64,000 bases of DNA from Anaerohalosphaeraceae bacterium. Lineage in GTDB: Bacteria; Planctomycetota; Phycisphaerae; Sedimentisphaerales; Anaerohalosphaeraceae. Position 1 is the first letter of the stretch. Each line of letters begins with the position of its first letter. Shown here piece by piece: positions 8,753 to 17,097 of the stretch. The stretch lies in contig DAOSUR010000001.1 of assembly GCA_035378985.1 (NCBI GenBank), positions 471,428-535,427 of the forward strand, read 5' to 3'. The notes under the pieces were generated by a model that saw only the letters and a list, made by a program, of their open reading frames with translations, made no database searches and was not told where the DNA came from. The position numbers and the translations under genes are program-made.

Positions 8753-11068
8753 TTAAAATTTATAGGTCATGGAAACCCCAATTGACGGTGCATGTGAACG
8801 GAAGGCGCCGCTGGCACCATAATTCCGCTTATTCAAATCCTTGTCGAAAATTCCCAGCAGATTCATCCCATCAACTCGAAAGGTCAGGTTTTGATTGGGT
8901 CGATACTGAAGGCCCAAATTCAGATAATAATTGCCCCGGTAGCCGCGCTTCCAGTCTGGATCTATCGGATAGTACTCGTTCTGACTAAGCTGGTATTCGT
9001 CAAAATCCTTCAGACCGCCGAATCCCCAGTAAATCCGCATCGACCCGTCTGCGGACCATTGTTCGCTCAGTTTGTGCTGAAAGGTCAGCTTCGTCACATG
9101 ATTGGACCACAAGGCCCCGTCATCCCCATACCCATAGGCCTGCGAGGTAATAATGGTGGTCTGCCCCGGTGACAGCGAAAAATCATACAATTTGGTAAAT
9201 CCATGGGAAAGGGTGAATCGTGTAGCTTCTGTATGATAAGAAGCCTCCAATTCAAAACCCCAGTTTCGCTGAGTCCCCACCGGCACAGCCGCTCCGGCAG
9301 CCGCCGAATAGGAAATCAATTCCAGATTATAGTGCCAGAATAACGAAGCTGCCAAATCCAGGTTCTCGCTCTGGGCACGTTCATACCGCAGCTCAACATT
9401 GTCCAGAATTTCCGGGTCGCCGTCCGGCAGATTGACCAATGCATTCGCCCGCATTTCTTCTTCAAAATTAGTCCGTACGGAACGCGCCCACAAAAGCTTA
9501 TAAACATCTCGTTTCGTGGGAGCATAAATCAGCGAAGCCCGCGGGGAAAACAGCCGGCTGCTGTAAGTATGATCGTCAATACGTCCGCCGAAAAACGCGG
9601 TCCATTGTTCACTGATTGTCCACTGGTATTCCCCGAACAGCGAATATAAATTTGTAGACCAGCGATTCATTGGAACCCCGGCATTGGCCATCGCATCATC
9701 TGTAAAATCCATATCCGGATATCCATGAGCTTTTCGTCCCAGCTCATGATGCGAAACCTCAACGCCCAAGGCCGCCCTGTGACTGTCATTGAAGGAATGG
9801 CGAATCATGGCCCGCCCGTAGTATTCGTCTTCTCGATAGACCTCGTTAAACCAGTTTACAGTCCGGCGTCGATAATCGAACAAATCATAACTGAATGCCA
9901 GACTCAAATCCGTCTGTTCAGACAAATTCGTCTCATATCCGACATATCCCGTCAGCTGCTGATACTGATAAAAATTTTGTTCCAGTGCCGACGAAGCTTC
10001 GTACTCCGGATACCAGATAATACCAGGATCTCCCCAGTCTCCGCTCCAGTCCGGAGGAAAAATTGGCAGCCAGTTTCCCGTCATGCGGCTTCTGATATAA
10101 TCCGTCCATCCGTAAGGGACACGCGCTAACGCCCCCGTCGTCCACGGAAATTGCTGCCCGCCGCGCGTATAGCGCAGCCAATAGGTCCAGTTTCCCTCAT
10201 CGTATTGAGCAAACAATTTGATCGGCGGCAATCCCCTCGCGGCCGCCTGATCCGCGGGCATATTGATACGGGTCATCGCCTCTCCGGCGGCCGTACCGTC
10301 CCCCGGAAGATACGGAGCGCCGGGAGACTCATTCCAGCCAAAATCAGACGTAGTCGGAAAATCAAATCCATAATGCACAGGGGCATCATACTTGTCCGCC
10401 CCGTTGTATTTGCCGATGCCCACATAGGTAAACAGTCCGCCGTCCCTGTCCGCGAAACGGCGGCCGTGCCGAATTTCCGTTGAATAAAACTCCTCCACCG
10501 CCCCGCTGCGGAATGTCACATCCGTTCCTTCAAAGGTCAGCCCGCTGTGCGTAACAATGTTGATGACCATTGAGACTGCCCCCGGACCATACAAAGCCGA
10601 ACCGGGTCCTCGGATAATATCAATATGGTGAATATCCTTCAGAAGCACCAGGTCCCGCTCGCTGATTGCCCCATAGTGCATTCGGTCATTCATCACTTTC
10701 CCATTCACGGTCAGCAGATACTTGTCGTCCCGGTCGCTGATGATTCCCCGCAGTCCCAGATTATCCGGCTCCCACGTATTGCGAAGCCACTGCAGATTGG
10801 GAACATAAATATCCAGCAGTTCAAACAGACTTCTGGCTCCGGAGGCCGCAATATCCTCTTGGGTGATCGTTGTAACCGATGCCGGCACCAGACGCGGCGA
10901 TGATTTGGTCAGAGAAGCTACAGAATCCAGCCGGACTTCCATTAGCTGTTCCAGCGACATATCAAAAAAATTATCCGGTGTCAGCTCAGCCGGTTCAGCT
11001 GCATCCAAAAAACCCGACAAACAAACCCCTGCCAGCACCCCCAGAAACAGCAACCCAAGACGGTTCAT
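8753..11068 (-). CDS. TonB-dependent receptor
   Basis: About 771 aa. A signal peptide (residues 1-24) is followed by an N-terminal stretch MSLEQLMEVRLDSVASLTKS, then the plug domain with the DIIRGPGSALYGPGAVSMVINI core near 150, and a 22-strand-type barrel ending in a terminal Phe (MTYKF). It imports a ligand across the outer membrane using TonB energy. The start is ATG 11068, with AGGAGG upstream; a longer frame from 11092 lacks support. It is divergent from a second receptor at 11328. The nearby glycan genes suggest an oligosaccharide ligand, but siderophore or cofactor uptake cannot be excluded. Confidence 0.88.
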   Translation of the reverse strand: MNRLGLLFLGVLAGVCLSGFLDAAEPAELTPDNFFDMSLEQLMEVRLDSVASLTKSSPRLVPASVTTITQEDIAASGARSLFELLDIYVPNLQWLRNTWEPDNLGLRGIISDRDDKYLLTVNGKVMNDRMHYGAISERDLVLLKDIHHIDIIRGPGSALYGPGAVSMVINIVTHSGLTFEGTDVTFRSGAVEEFYSTEIRHGRRFADRDGGLFTYVGIGKYNGADKYDAPVHYGFDFPTTSDFGWNESPGAPYLPGDGTAAGEAMTRINMPADQAAARGLPPIKLFAQYDEGNWTYWLRYTRGGQQFPWTTGALARVPYGWTDYIRSRMTGNWLPIFPPDWSGDWGDPGIIWYPEYEASSALEQNFYQYQQLTGYVGYETNLSEQTDLSLAFSYDLFDYRRRTVNWFNEVYREDEYYGRAMIRHSFNDSHRAALGVEVSHHELGRKAHGYPDMDFTDDAMANAGVPMNRWSTNLYSLFGEYQWTISEQWTAFFGGRIDDHTYSSRLFSPRASLIYAPTKRDVYKLLWARSVRTNFEEEMRANALVNLPDGDPEILDNVELRYERAQSENLDLAASLFWHYNLELISYSAAAGAAVPVGTQRNWGFELEASYHTEATRFTLSHGFTKLYDFSLSPGQTTIITSQAYGYGDDGALWSNHVTKLTFQHKLSEQWSADGSMRIYWGFGGLKDFDEYQLSQNEYYPIDPDWKRGYRGNYYLNLGLQYRPNQNLTFRVDGMNLLGIFDKDLNKRNYGASGAFRSHAPSIGVSMTYKF

Positions 11069-11327
11069 AGAGTACCTCCTGTTTTCTTTCACTCTGCAAA
11101 TCTCCCCGGCCGCCGACCCTCAAAACGAAAAATCGTCCTTTTTACCTTGCGATATAATGTGCCTTGATTTCCTGAAGACGAAAAGCAGCAAATATTTGCT
11201 CTTAAACGTATGTTTTGTTCCTCCAGAGTCCGATAAGGGAGCAAAAAATCGACTTAAACAGGTCGTTTTTTTTGCCGATAACCAAGGTGTTCTGTTTCGA
11301 GAATCCGATTCTTCGAAGGGAACTCTT
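11069..11327. promoter_or_regulatory. Divergent promoter region between two TonB receptor genes
   Basis: This 259-bp gap must carry promoters for both receptors. A TATAAT on the plus strand lies at 11153-11158 without a convincing -35. A hairpin at 11243-11273 (CGAC, 8-nt loop, GTCG, flanked by A- and T-runs) looks like a terminator or attenuator 55 bp before the plus-strand receptor. I see no cobalamin riboswitch signature. Confidence 0.4.
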
Positions 11328-13301
11328 ATGCGGTCGGCGCCGAAAAAAAAGGGGGCTCCAGCGGCGCAATGGATTGTGCTTCTTCTTATGAGTACCGTTG
11401 TATGGGGGGATTCCGTATCCGGTCTTGAATCAAACGACCTTTACAATCTCTCACTGGAACAGCTGCTGAATATCGATATCTCCGTGGTATCCAAAAAAGA
11501 AGAGACTCTGTTTGAAGCCCCGGGTGTAGCCGTTATCGTTCCGCAGGAGGAATGGACCCTGTTCGGCGACCGCACGCTCTTCGGGCTGATGCAGCGGCAG
11601 CCCAGCATCTATACCCGCAGTTCCTTTGTCTTCTCCGACAACCTGGCGGGCTTCCGCGGGAATATGTCCACCCATGCGGAAATGCATACGCTGATTCTCA
11701 TCAACAACCGGCCGGTCCGTGAAAGTGCGCTCGGCTACAACTTTCCTCTCTATATGGCCTACCCGCTGGCGGCACTGGAGAGCGTGGAGATTATCCGCGG
11801 CCCCGGTTCGGTTCTCTACGGCACCAACGCCTTTACCGGCGTAGTCAATCTGAAAACCCGAAACATCCCCGAAAAACCCGAATGGACGCTTTCCGGAGTG
11901 GGCGGCTCTTACGGGTATTATCAGGGTACGTTTGCCGGAGGCGGACGGTTCGGCTCGCTGGGACTGTTCGGAACGTTTCAGTCGCTCGGTCAGCAGGGAG
12001 AACCCTACAAGATGTTTGACAGTCTGGGAGTACCGGGCCGCGATGACCGCCACAGTCGGAACTTTTCCGGAACACTGCATTTGTCTTACGAGGACTTTAC
12101 CGCGGACGTTTTTGCCGCCGATATCGACACCTACTCGATGGGTGTGATGCCCTTCTGGTCCAATCCGCACCACGAATCGCAAACCAGCCGGCTGTTCTCC
12201 AATCTCGGCTGGCGGCATCCTCTGGCGGACTCGGTTGAACTGGAACTGAATCTGACCTACAACCAGCAGAAAGACAGTCTGTCCAGCCCTGCTCCCCTGA
12301 AAATCGGCACTAACAGCGAAGATTGGCTGGGGGAAATCACCCTCTATGCTGAGCCGACCGAGGGACTCAACCTGGTCTTCGGCTATCTGAAAGAGCGGCG
12401 CCGCAACTTCCGTGCGGATGAGGATCACTTCCAGTCCATCCCGCCCTACAAATATTACCCCCAAAGCGCCTACGCACAGGCGGATTATCAACTCGGGACG
12501 TGGGCCAAGTTCATTACCGGAACCCAATGGAACGAATCCGGACAGGGCAGAGAAGACTTTGTGTTTCGTCACGGTCTGATTCTGACCCCCTTCGAACGAT
12601 GGGGAGTCAAGCTGCTGTACGGAGAGGCCTTTCGGGCCCCCGTGGCGATGGAATCGGACCTGTATGACCCGCCGATTCTGACAGGCAATCCCAATCTGGA
12701 ACCGGAAACCATCGCCACCTATGATGCACAATTGTTCTATCACACGGAAAAAACCTTTGCGGCTCTGACGGTCTTTCAAAGCACCATCGAAAAACTGATT
12801 ATTTACAACACCTCCGTCTCACCGTGGTCCTATATGAACGGCGGCAAACAGACCTTCAAGGGCCTCGAAGTCGAATGGAAGCACTTTTTGTCGCCGCGCT
12901 GGCAGATTCTGGGGTCGTACCTGCATCAGGAAAATCAGGCCGATGCCGGACTGAATCCCACCGTCGTGCCGGAAAACATGTTTAAGACGGGAACCGCTTA
13001 CGAATGGGAGAAGGGGTCTGTGGGCGTCTTTGTGACCCATTTCGGCAAACCGCCGCAGGTAGACTCGCCGATGAACATCAACCCAAACCCGAAGGCCGTC
13101 ACTCTGCTTTCCGTCAATCTGCAAATGGACATCTCGGACTGGATGGGAATGAAAAAAGGATGTTCCACCCTGATGCTCAAAGGGGAAAACCTCCTGAATG
13201 ACAAGGAATTCGCTCCCACGTTCGCCTACACCGGCACACCCAACTCGTTCCCCTACTGCGCCGGAAGAACGTTTTATGCCGGTGTAAAAATCACCTTTTA
13301 A
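11328..13301 (+). CDS. TonB-dependent receptor
   Basis: A 657-aa outer-membrane receptor with a signal peptide in the first 35 residues, N-terminal NLSLEQLLNIDISVVSKKEE, a plug domain with ESVEIIRGPGSVLYGTNAFTGVVNL near 130, and a barrel ending in YAGVKITF. The frame is open back to 10863, but the start at ATG 11328 (AAGGG upstream) gives the signal peptide and avoids overlap with the divergent receptor gene. It is shorter than its neighbour and has the same SLEQL lead-in, so the two are related but not recent copies. Ligand unknown. Confidence 0.88.
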   Translation: MRSAPKKKGAPAAQWIVLLLMSTVVWGDSVSGLESNDLYNLSLEQLLNIDISVVSKKEETLFEAPGVAVIVPQEEWTLFGDRTLFGLMQRQPSIYTRSSFVFSDNLAGFRGNMSTHAEMHTLILINNRPVRESALGYNFPLYMAYPLAALESVEIIRGPGSVLYGTNAFTGVVNLKTRNIPEKPEWTLSGVGGSYGYYQGTFAGGGRFGSLGLFGTFQSLGQQGEPYKMFDSLGVPGRDDRHSRNFSGTLHLSYEDFTADVFAADIDTYSMGVMPFWSNPHHESQTSRLFSNLGWRHPLADSVELELNLTYNQQKDSLSSPAPLKIGTNSEDWLGEITLYAEPTEGLNLVFGYLKERRRNFRADEDHFQSIPPYKYYPQSAYAQADYQLGTWAKFITGTQWNESGQGREDFVFRHGLILTPFERWGVKLLYGEAFRAPVAMESDLYDPPILTGNPNLEPETIATYDAQLFYHTEKTFAALTVFQSTIEKLIIYNTSVSPWSYMNGGKQTFKGLEVEWKHFLSPRWQILGSYLHQENQADAGLNPTVVPENMFKTGTAYEWEKGSVGVFVTHFGKPPQVDSPMNINPNPKAVTLLSVNLQMDISDWMGMKKGCSTLMLKGENLLNDKEFAPTFAYTGTPNSFPYCAGRTFYAGVKITF

Positions 13302-13339
13302 AAAAGAACAGGGCCGCCTCGCTGAGCGAAGCAGCCCTG
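13300..13339 (-). terminator. Intrinsic terminator of the GH51/LamG gene
   Basis: CAGGGC...GCCCTG (13309-13339) with an inner TCGCT/AGCGA stem is followed on the minus strand by TTCTTTTTT (13300-13308). It lies in the convergent gap between the receptor gene and the minus-strand hydrolase. Confidence 0.75.
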
Positions 13340-13363
13340 CTGACTCTGCCGAAGAAAAACCGT

Positions 13364-16300
13364 TTACTGTTTGCTGACGGTAATCACACCAGCGGAATAG
13401 GCCGGCATCCGCAACCGCAGCGTTTGGCCGTTCAAACCGACAACCTTGGCCTGCACACGGACGGCATTCGGCTCCGCCAGCGTGTTGCGGGCATACAGAC
13501 TGCCCGGTGCAACGTAATGCATCACAGCCGTTTGAGGCACAAAGGAACCATCAATCTGGAAGGCCAGCGATTTGTCTGCCGGGTCTGGATTCACCACCCG
13601 AAGGATCAAAGTTTGGCCATCCTCCGACAGGACGCTCACCACATTCAGATTGTTGTCCTGACCGGTTGTCTGAACCCGATAGGGAGCATAGTGATCACGC
13701 CACAGCTTCATTACGACATAATTGGGAGCCGGAAACCAGCCGGTATGGTCAAAGTTGATAAAGGCGTTATCCCAGCCGCTGGCCGAGGTATGCCGCAGGA
13801 ACAGCGCAGGACCGCCGATTCTGAAGTTGGCCCCCTGCCGCTCGAAGGTGTTCAAAATCCCGCCGGCAAACAGGCCGGTCCGCCAGTCGGTACTCTGGGC
13901 ATTCCATTCCGAATTGTAAATCTTGATATTGGGATTGGCGGAGGCAGCAATACGGCCGGCCAGATTGATCAGGTAGTTCTCATAGTTCACCGGCCCGGAC
14001 TTAAAGCCGCTCGGGTCCTCATAGTAGTGGACACTGATAAAATCAATCAGCGAAGCACAGCCGTTCAGAATGTCCTGATTCCAGCTCTGGTCATAGCCGC
14101 CGCTGCCGACGGCAATCAGATAAATCGGCACGCCCAATTCATCCGCCTTGGCCCGCATGGCCGGGGCAAACAGCTGAACGCGGGCAATATAAGCCGCAGA
14201 CCCCGCCGCCCAGGTTTCGTTGTCAAGTTCCCAATACACCACATTGTACGGCTCCGGATGACCGTTGGCCGCCCGCACGGCCCCCCAATAGGTTGTCTGG
14301 GCATCCCCGTTGCAGTATTCCATCCAATCGAGGGCATACTGCAGATACGTCTCCGGCGTATCCGGACTTAATTTCCACTGTGCCGGAGCCCCGCAGGCAC
14401 TGTTCAGAACACCGGTGTTGATGCAAAGGAGGGGCTCGGCACCGATACGCTCGCACATCCGCAGAAACTCATCGGTTCCGAAAGAGTTGGTGTCCTGGTC
14501 ATCCCACATATAGGCACTGTACTTGCGGCGCTGATGCTGCGGGCCGATTCCGTCCTTCCAGAGGTACAGCGAAGCAAAACAGCCGCCCGGCCAGCGGATA
14601 ATCGACGGACGCAGGGCCTCCACCGCCGCCAGCAGATCCGGACGATAGCCGCCGACCGCCAGCGCATCAGCCCCCATCATGCTCACCTGATCGATATATA
14701 CCGTTCCGGTGCCGAGCAGAACAATCCGCAATGAACCGTTATTGGTCGTGCCGCTCGAGACAATCTGAAACGGATATTCGGTCCACTGAGCTGTCGGAGC
14801 CGGCAAATCCGCCTGCCCGAGCACCGTTGAGCCGTCCATCAGCTGCACCCGAACCCCGGCCGGCAGCGTCCCTTTCATCCAAAGAGAGCCGCTGTACACC
14901 TGCGGGATAAACTTAAAGTTGTCCTGCTGAAGGCCTGCACCGGCAGAGGCGGCTGTAATTTTTACACTCACGTTATCATTGAGGGCATCGGTATCCGCGG
15001 AGGCCGTACCATTGCCGAAGAACGTCCAGTTTTTCGCCGCAAACTGACCGGACGGCAGGGTCGGCAGTCCGCTGAACAGGACCGTCGAATCCGTCAGCGA
15101 AACAACCTGAATGTTTCGATAGCGGGCCTGCGTCGCCCACGTCCCCACCCCGACCATACCGGTCAGGTGCGGACTGCTGCTGTCCGTATAGTCAAACAGC
15201 TGGGTATCATTGAGCCAGACCTGGAACCGATTGCCTTCACATCGGATTCGAATGGAATACCAGACTCCTGCCGTGATGCTCCCGGGCACAAAGGAGGTTA
15301 CCACGCTTCGGCCGCCGTTGACTTCTTTTTCAATGGCGTGCTGCGTGTTGTTCCAGCCGCCGATATTGCACCAGTAAAAATTGTTTGCATCCGAGGCCCG
15401 GAAGAGAATGAGAAAGGCCTCGTTTCCGCCGTCTTTTTTCGCCTCGAGCGTCAACTCATAATCGCCCCAGGACGGGTCGCCGAACTCCATATGAACATCC
15501 GTCGCCAGCGACGACTGCACCAGCTCGTCGCCTTCAATCGACCACAACCCGCCGCCGCTGGAAGCATCCAGCTCAAAACTGCGGTTCCAGACCAGTTCAC
15601 CCCAGAGGCCGCCGTTGGCGGAATGATAGATGTGTTCGAGGAAATGCCCGTACACCTTCTCATCGATCGTATTCAGCACATCCGAAGGATTGACGGCAAA
15701 GGGCTGCTGAGAAATCTGAATGGAGCGTTCATAGACGTCTTCCTGATAGACCAGCGTATCCCGCAGCCAGTCCCCCGCCAGCTGCTCCAAATCGAGCGGG
15801 GTCTCCGTGGTCAGCCAGACCCGGCTCAAAATTGCCAGGTCCTCCAAATCCACAACGCAATCCAGATTGTAGTCGGCCTCCACATAACCCCAGACGCCGC
15901 AGACATCCTCATAAATGGAAACCTGGAGCTCATAGAGACCGCCGTTGTAGGATGGGTCGCTGCTCGAAACCGCATGGAGAATTTGTTCGGTTGTTCCTAA
16001 CAGACCGACGTTTGCAATTCCCACTGTTACCGTCTGCGGCTGATTCCAGTTGGAGGGAGTAAAGGTGAGGACGTTCGGCTGCCCGCCGCCGTTCCCGACG
16101 GTCAGAGAGACCGGCGGCTGAACCGTAATGACCACATTGGACGTCGGTGCAGCCAGAAGCTGAATCGTATAACTGTCGGTTCGGGACGGCTGACTGGTAA
16201 ACAGGACCGTCCGTCCGTCGCTTTCGGTAAACTGAACCAGCGGCTCGCTGAGGGCATTGGGCCCCCAGGCAGCATGCTGAGCAATTTCGGCGGCGCTTAA

Positions 16301-16960
16301 GGCCGAATCCCAAATCCGAAACTCGTTGATGGAGCACTGCACATACGGATCGGCATTGTAGAGACTGCGGGCCAGATAGGCATAGGTCGTGCGAAGCCGG
16401 CTGAGGGTGGTTGTGCCCAACTCCGCCGTGCCCTGCAGGACCCCGTCGATATAATAGGCCAGCCCAGTCCCGTTGATGGTCAGGGCGTAATAATGCTCCT
16501 GCCCGTCATTGAGTTCCGGGCCGTTGACGCCGACCTCATACGACCACGGAGCCGAACTGCTTTCTGTGTTGGCAATGGCCGCCCGTGAGACCTCATCTCC
16601 TCGCGTTGTGCACAGCATCAGATAATCCCGCCCATAGCCGTTGCTGTAGCGTCCGCCGAATGCCGCCGTCATGGAATACGACTGATTGACGGCCGGCTGG
16701 GCGGACCACAGCTCGAGGGTAATCGCCGAATAAGTATTAACAGCAATTGTCGCGGCCGGCAGATTCACATAATCATCCACCCCGTCACAAATCACCTGCC
16801 CGCCCGATACAGACGCTCCGTTCATCAATGTTCCATGCGCTGTACCAACACTGTCCGAGGCATCCGAAGTAAAACTGTACCGATGGCGAAGAGCTCCTGA
16901 GGCCAGACCCCAGGAAAAGACAAAGACCAGAAAAAACCCCACCCGCATTTGTGTTTTCAT
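13364..16960 (-). CDS. GH51 alpha-L-arabinofuranosidase with LamG and internal dockerin-like domain
   Basis: A 1198-aa secreted enzyme. Signal peptide 1-23; LamG/concanavalin-like domain about 24-240; a beta-sandwich about 245-360; a dockerin-like calcium motif (DYNLDCVVDLEDLAILSRVW, about 370-410); then GH51. The GH51 part starts with YGHFLEHIYHSANGGLW, contains a second concanavalin-like insert (about 480-610), and continues as a barrel with RWPGGCFASLYLW, acid/base Glu in ELDNETW (about 908) and nucleophile Glu in NSEWN (about 1016). It releases arabinose from arabinan or arabinoxylan outside the cytoplasm. ATG 16960 has GGGGGT upstream; a longer frame to 17029 would run through a hairpin. 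Last gene of the sigma/FecR-led run. Confidence 0.88.
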   Translation of the reverse strand: MKTQMRVGFFLVFVFSWGLASGALRHRYSFTSDASDSVGTAHGTLMNGASVSGGQVICDGVDDYVNLPAATIAVNTYSAITLELWSAQPAVNQSYSMTAAFGGRYSNGYGRDYLMLCTTRGDEVSRAAIANTESSSAPWSYEVGVNGPELNDGQEHYYALTINGTGLAYYIDGVLQGTAELGTTTLSRLRTTYAYLARSLYNADPYVQCSINEFRIWDSALSAAEIAQHAAWGPNALSEPLVQFTESDGRTVLFTSQPSRTDSYTIQLLAAPTSNVVITVQPPVSLTVGNGGGQPNVLTFTPSNWNQPQTVTVGIANVGLLGTTEQILHAVSSSDPSYNGGLYELQVSIYEDVCGVWGYVEADYNLDCVVDLEDLAILSRVWLTTETPLDLEQLAGDWLRDTLVYQEDVYERSIQISQQPFAVNPSDVLNTIDEKVYGHFLEHIYHSANGGLWGELVWNRSFELDASSGGGLWSIEGDELVQSSLATDVHMEFGDPSWGDYELTLEAKKDGGNEAFLILFRASDANNFYWCNIGGWNNTQHAIEKEVNGGRSVVTSFVPGSITAGVWYSIRIRCEGNRFQVWLNDTQLFDYTDSSSPHLTGMVGVGTWATQARYRNIQVVSLTDSTVLFSGLPTLPSGQFAAKNWTFFGNGTASADTDALNDNVSVKITAASAGAGLQQDNFKFIPQVYSGSLWMKGTLPAGVRVQLMDGSTVLGQADLPAPTAQWTEYPFQIVSSGTTNNGSLRIVLLGTGTVYIDQVSMMGADALAVGGYRPDLLAAVEALRPSIIRWPGGCFASLYLWKDGIGPQHQRRKYSAYMWDDQDTNSFGTDEFLRMCERIGAEPLLCINTGVLNSACGAPAQWKLSPDTPETYLQYALDWMEYCNGDAQTTYWGAVRAANGHPEPYNVVYWELDNETWAAGSAAYIARVQLFAPAMRAKADELGVPIYLIAVGSGGYDQSWNQDILNGCASLIDFISVHYYEDPSGFKSGPVNYENYLINLAGRIAASANPNIKIYNSEWNAQSTDWRTGLFAGGILNTFERQGANFRIGGPALFLRHTSASGWDNAFINFDHTGWFPAPNYVVMKLWRDHYAPYRVQTTGQDNNLNVVSVLSEDGQTLILRVVNPDPADKSLAFQIDGSFVPQTAVMHYVAPGSLYARNTLAEPNAVRVQAKVVGLNGQTLRLRMPAYSAGVITVSKQ

Positions 16961-17017
16961 AATACCCCCAATCGCAAGAACCAATCCATTTTCATTCCCC
17001 CCGCAGAATACACAAAT

Positions 17018-17052
17018 CCGCTCCGGCACGGTTTTGAGCCGTGCCGGAGCGG
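17018..17052 (-). terminator. Strong intercistronic hairpin
   Basis: A perfect 14-bp stem (17018-17031 with 17039-17052) and a 7-nt loop lie between the two LamG genes. The downstream minus-strand sequence is only mildly T-rich, so it may be a partial terminator or an mRNA-stabilising hairpin. Confidence 0.6.
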
Positions 17053-17097
17053 TGAAAACCTCAACTCACTAAAACCAGGCCGGTACAATCCTGCTGA

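Noticed and set aside
10863..11327. N-terminal extension of the plus-strand TonB receptor
   Set aside because: It would overlap the divergent receptor gene and place the signal peptide deep inside the protein; ATG 11328 has a ribosome site.
11069..11327. Cobalamin riboswitch before a TonB receptor
   Set aside because: No B12-box-like sequence was found on either strand.
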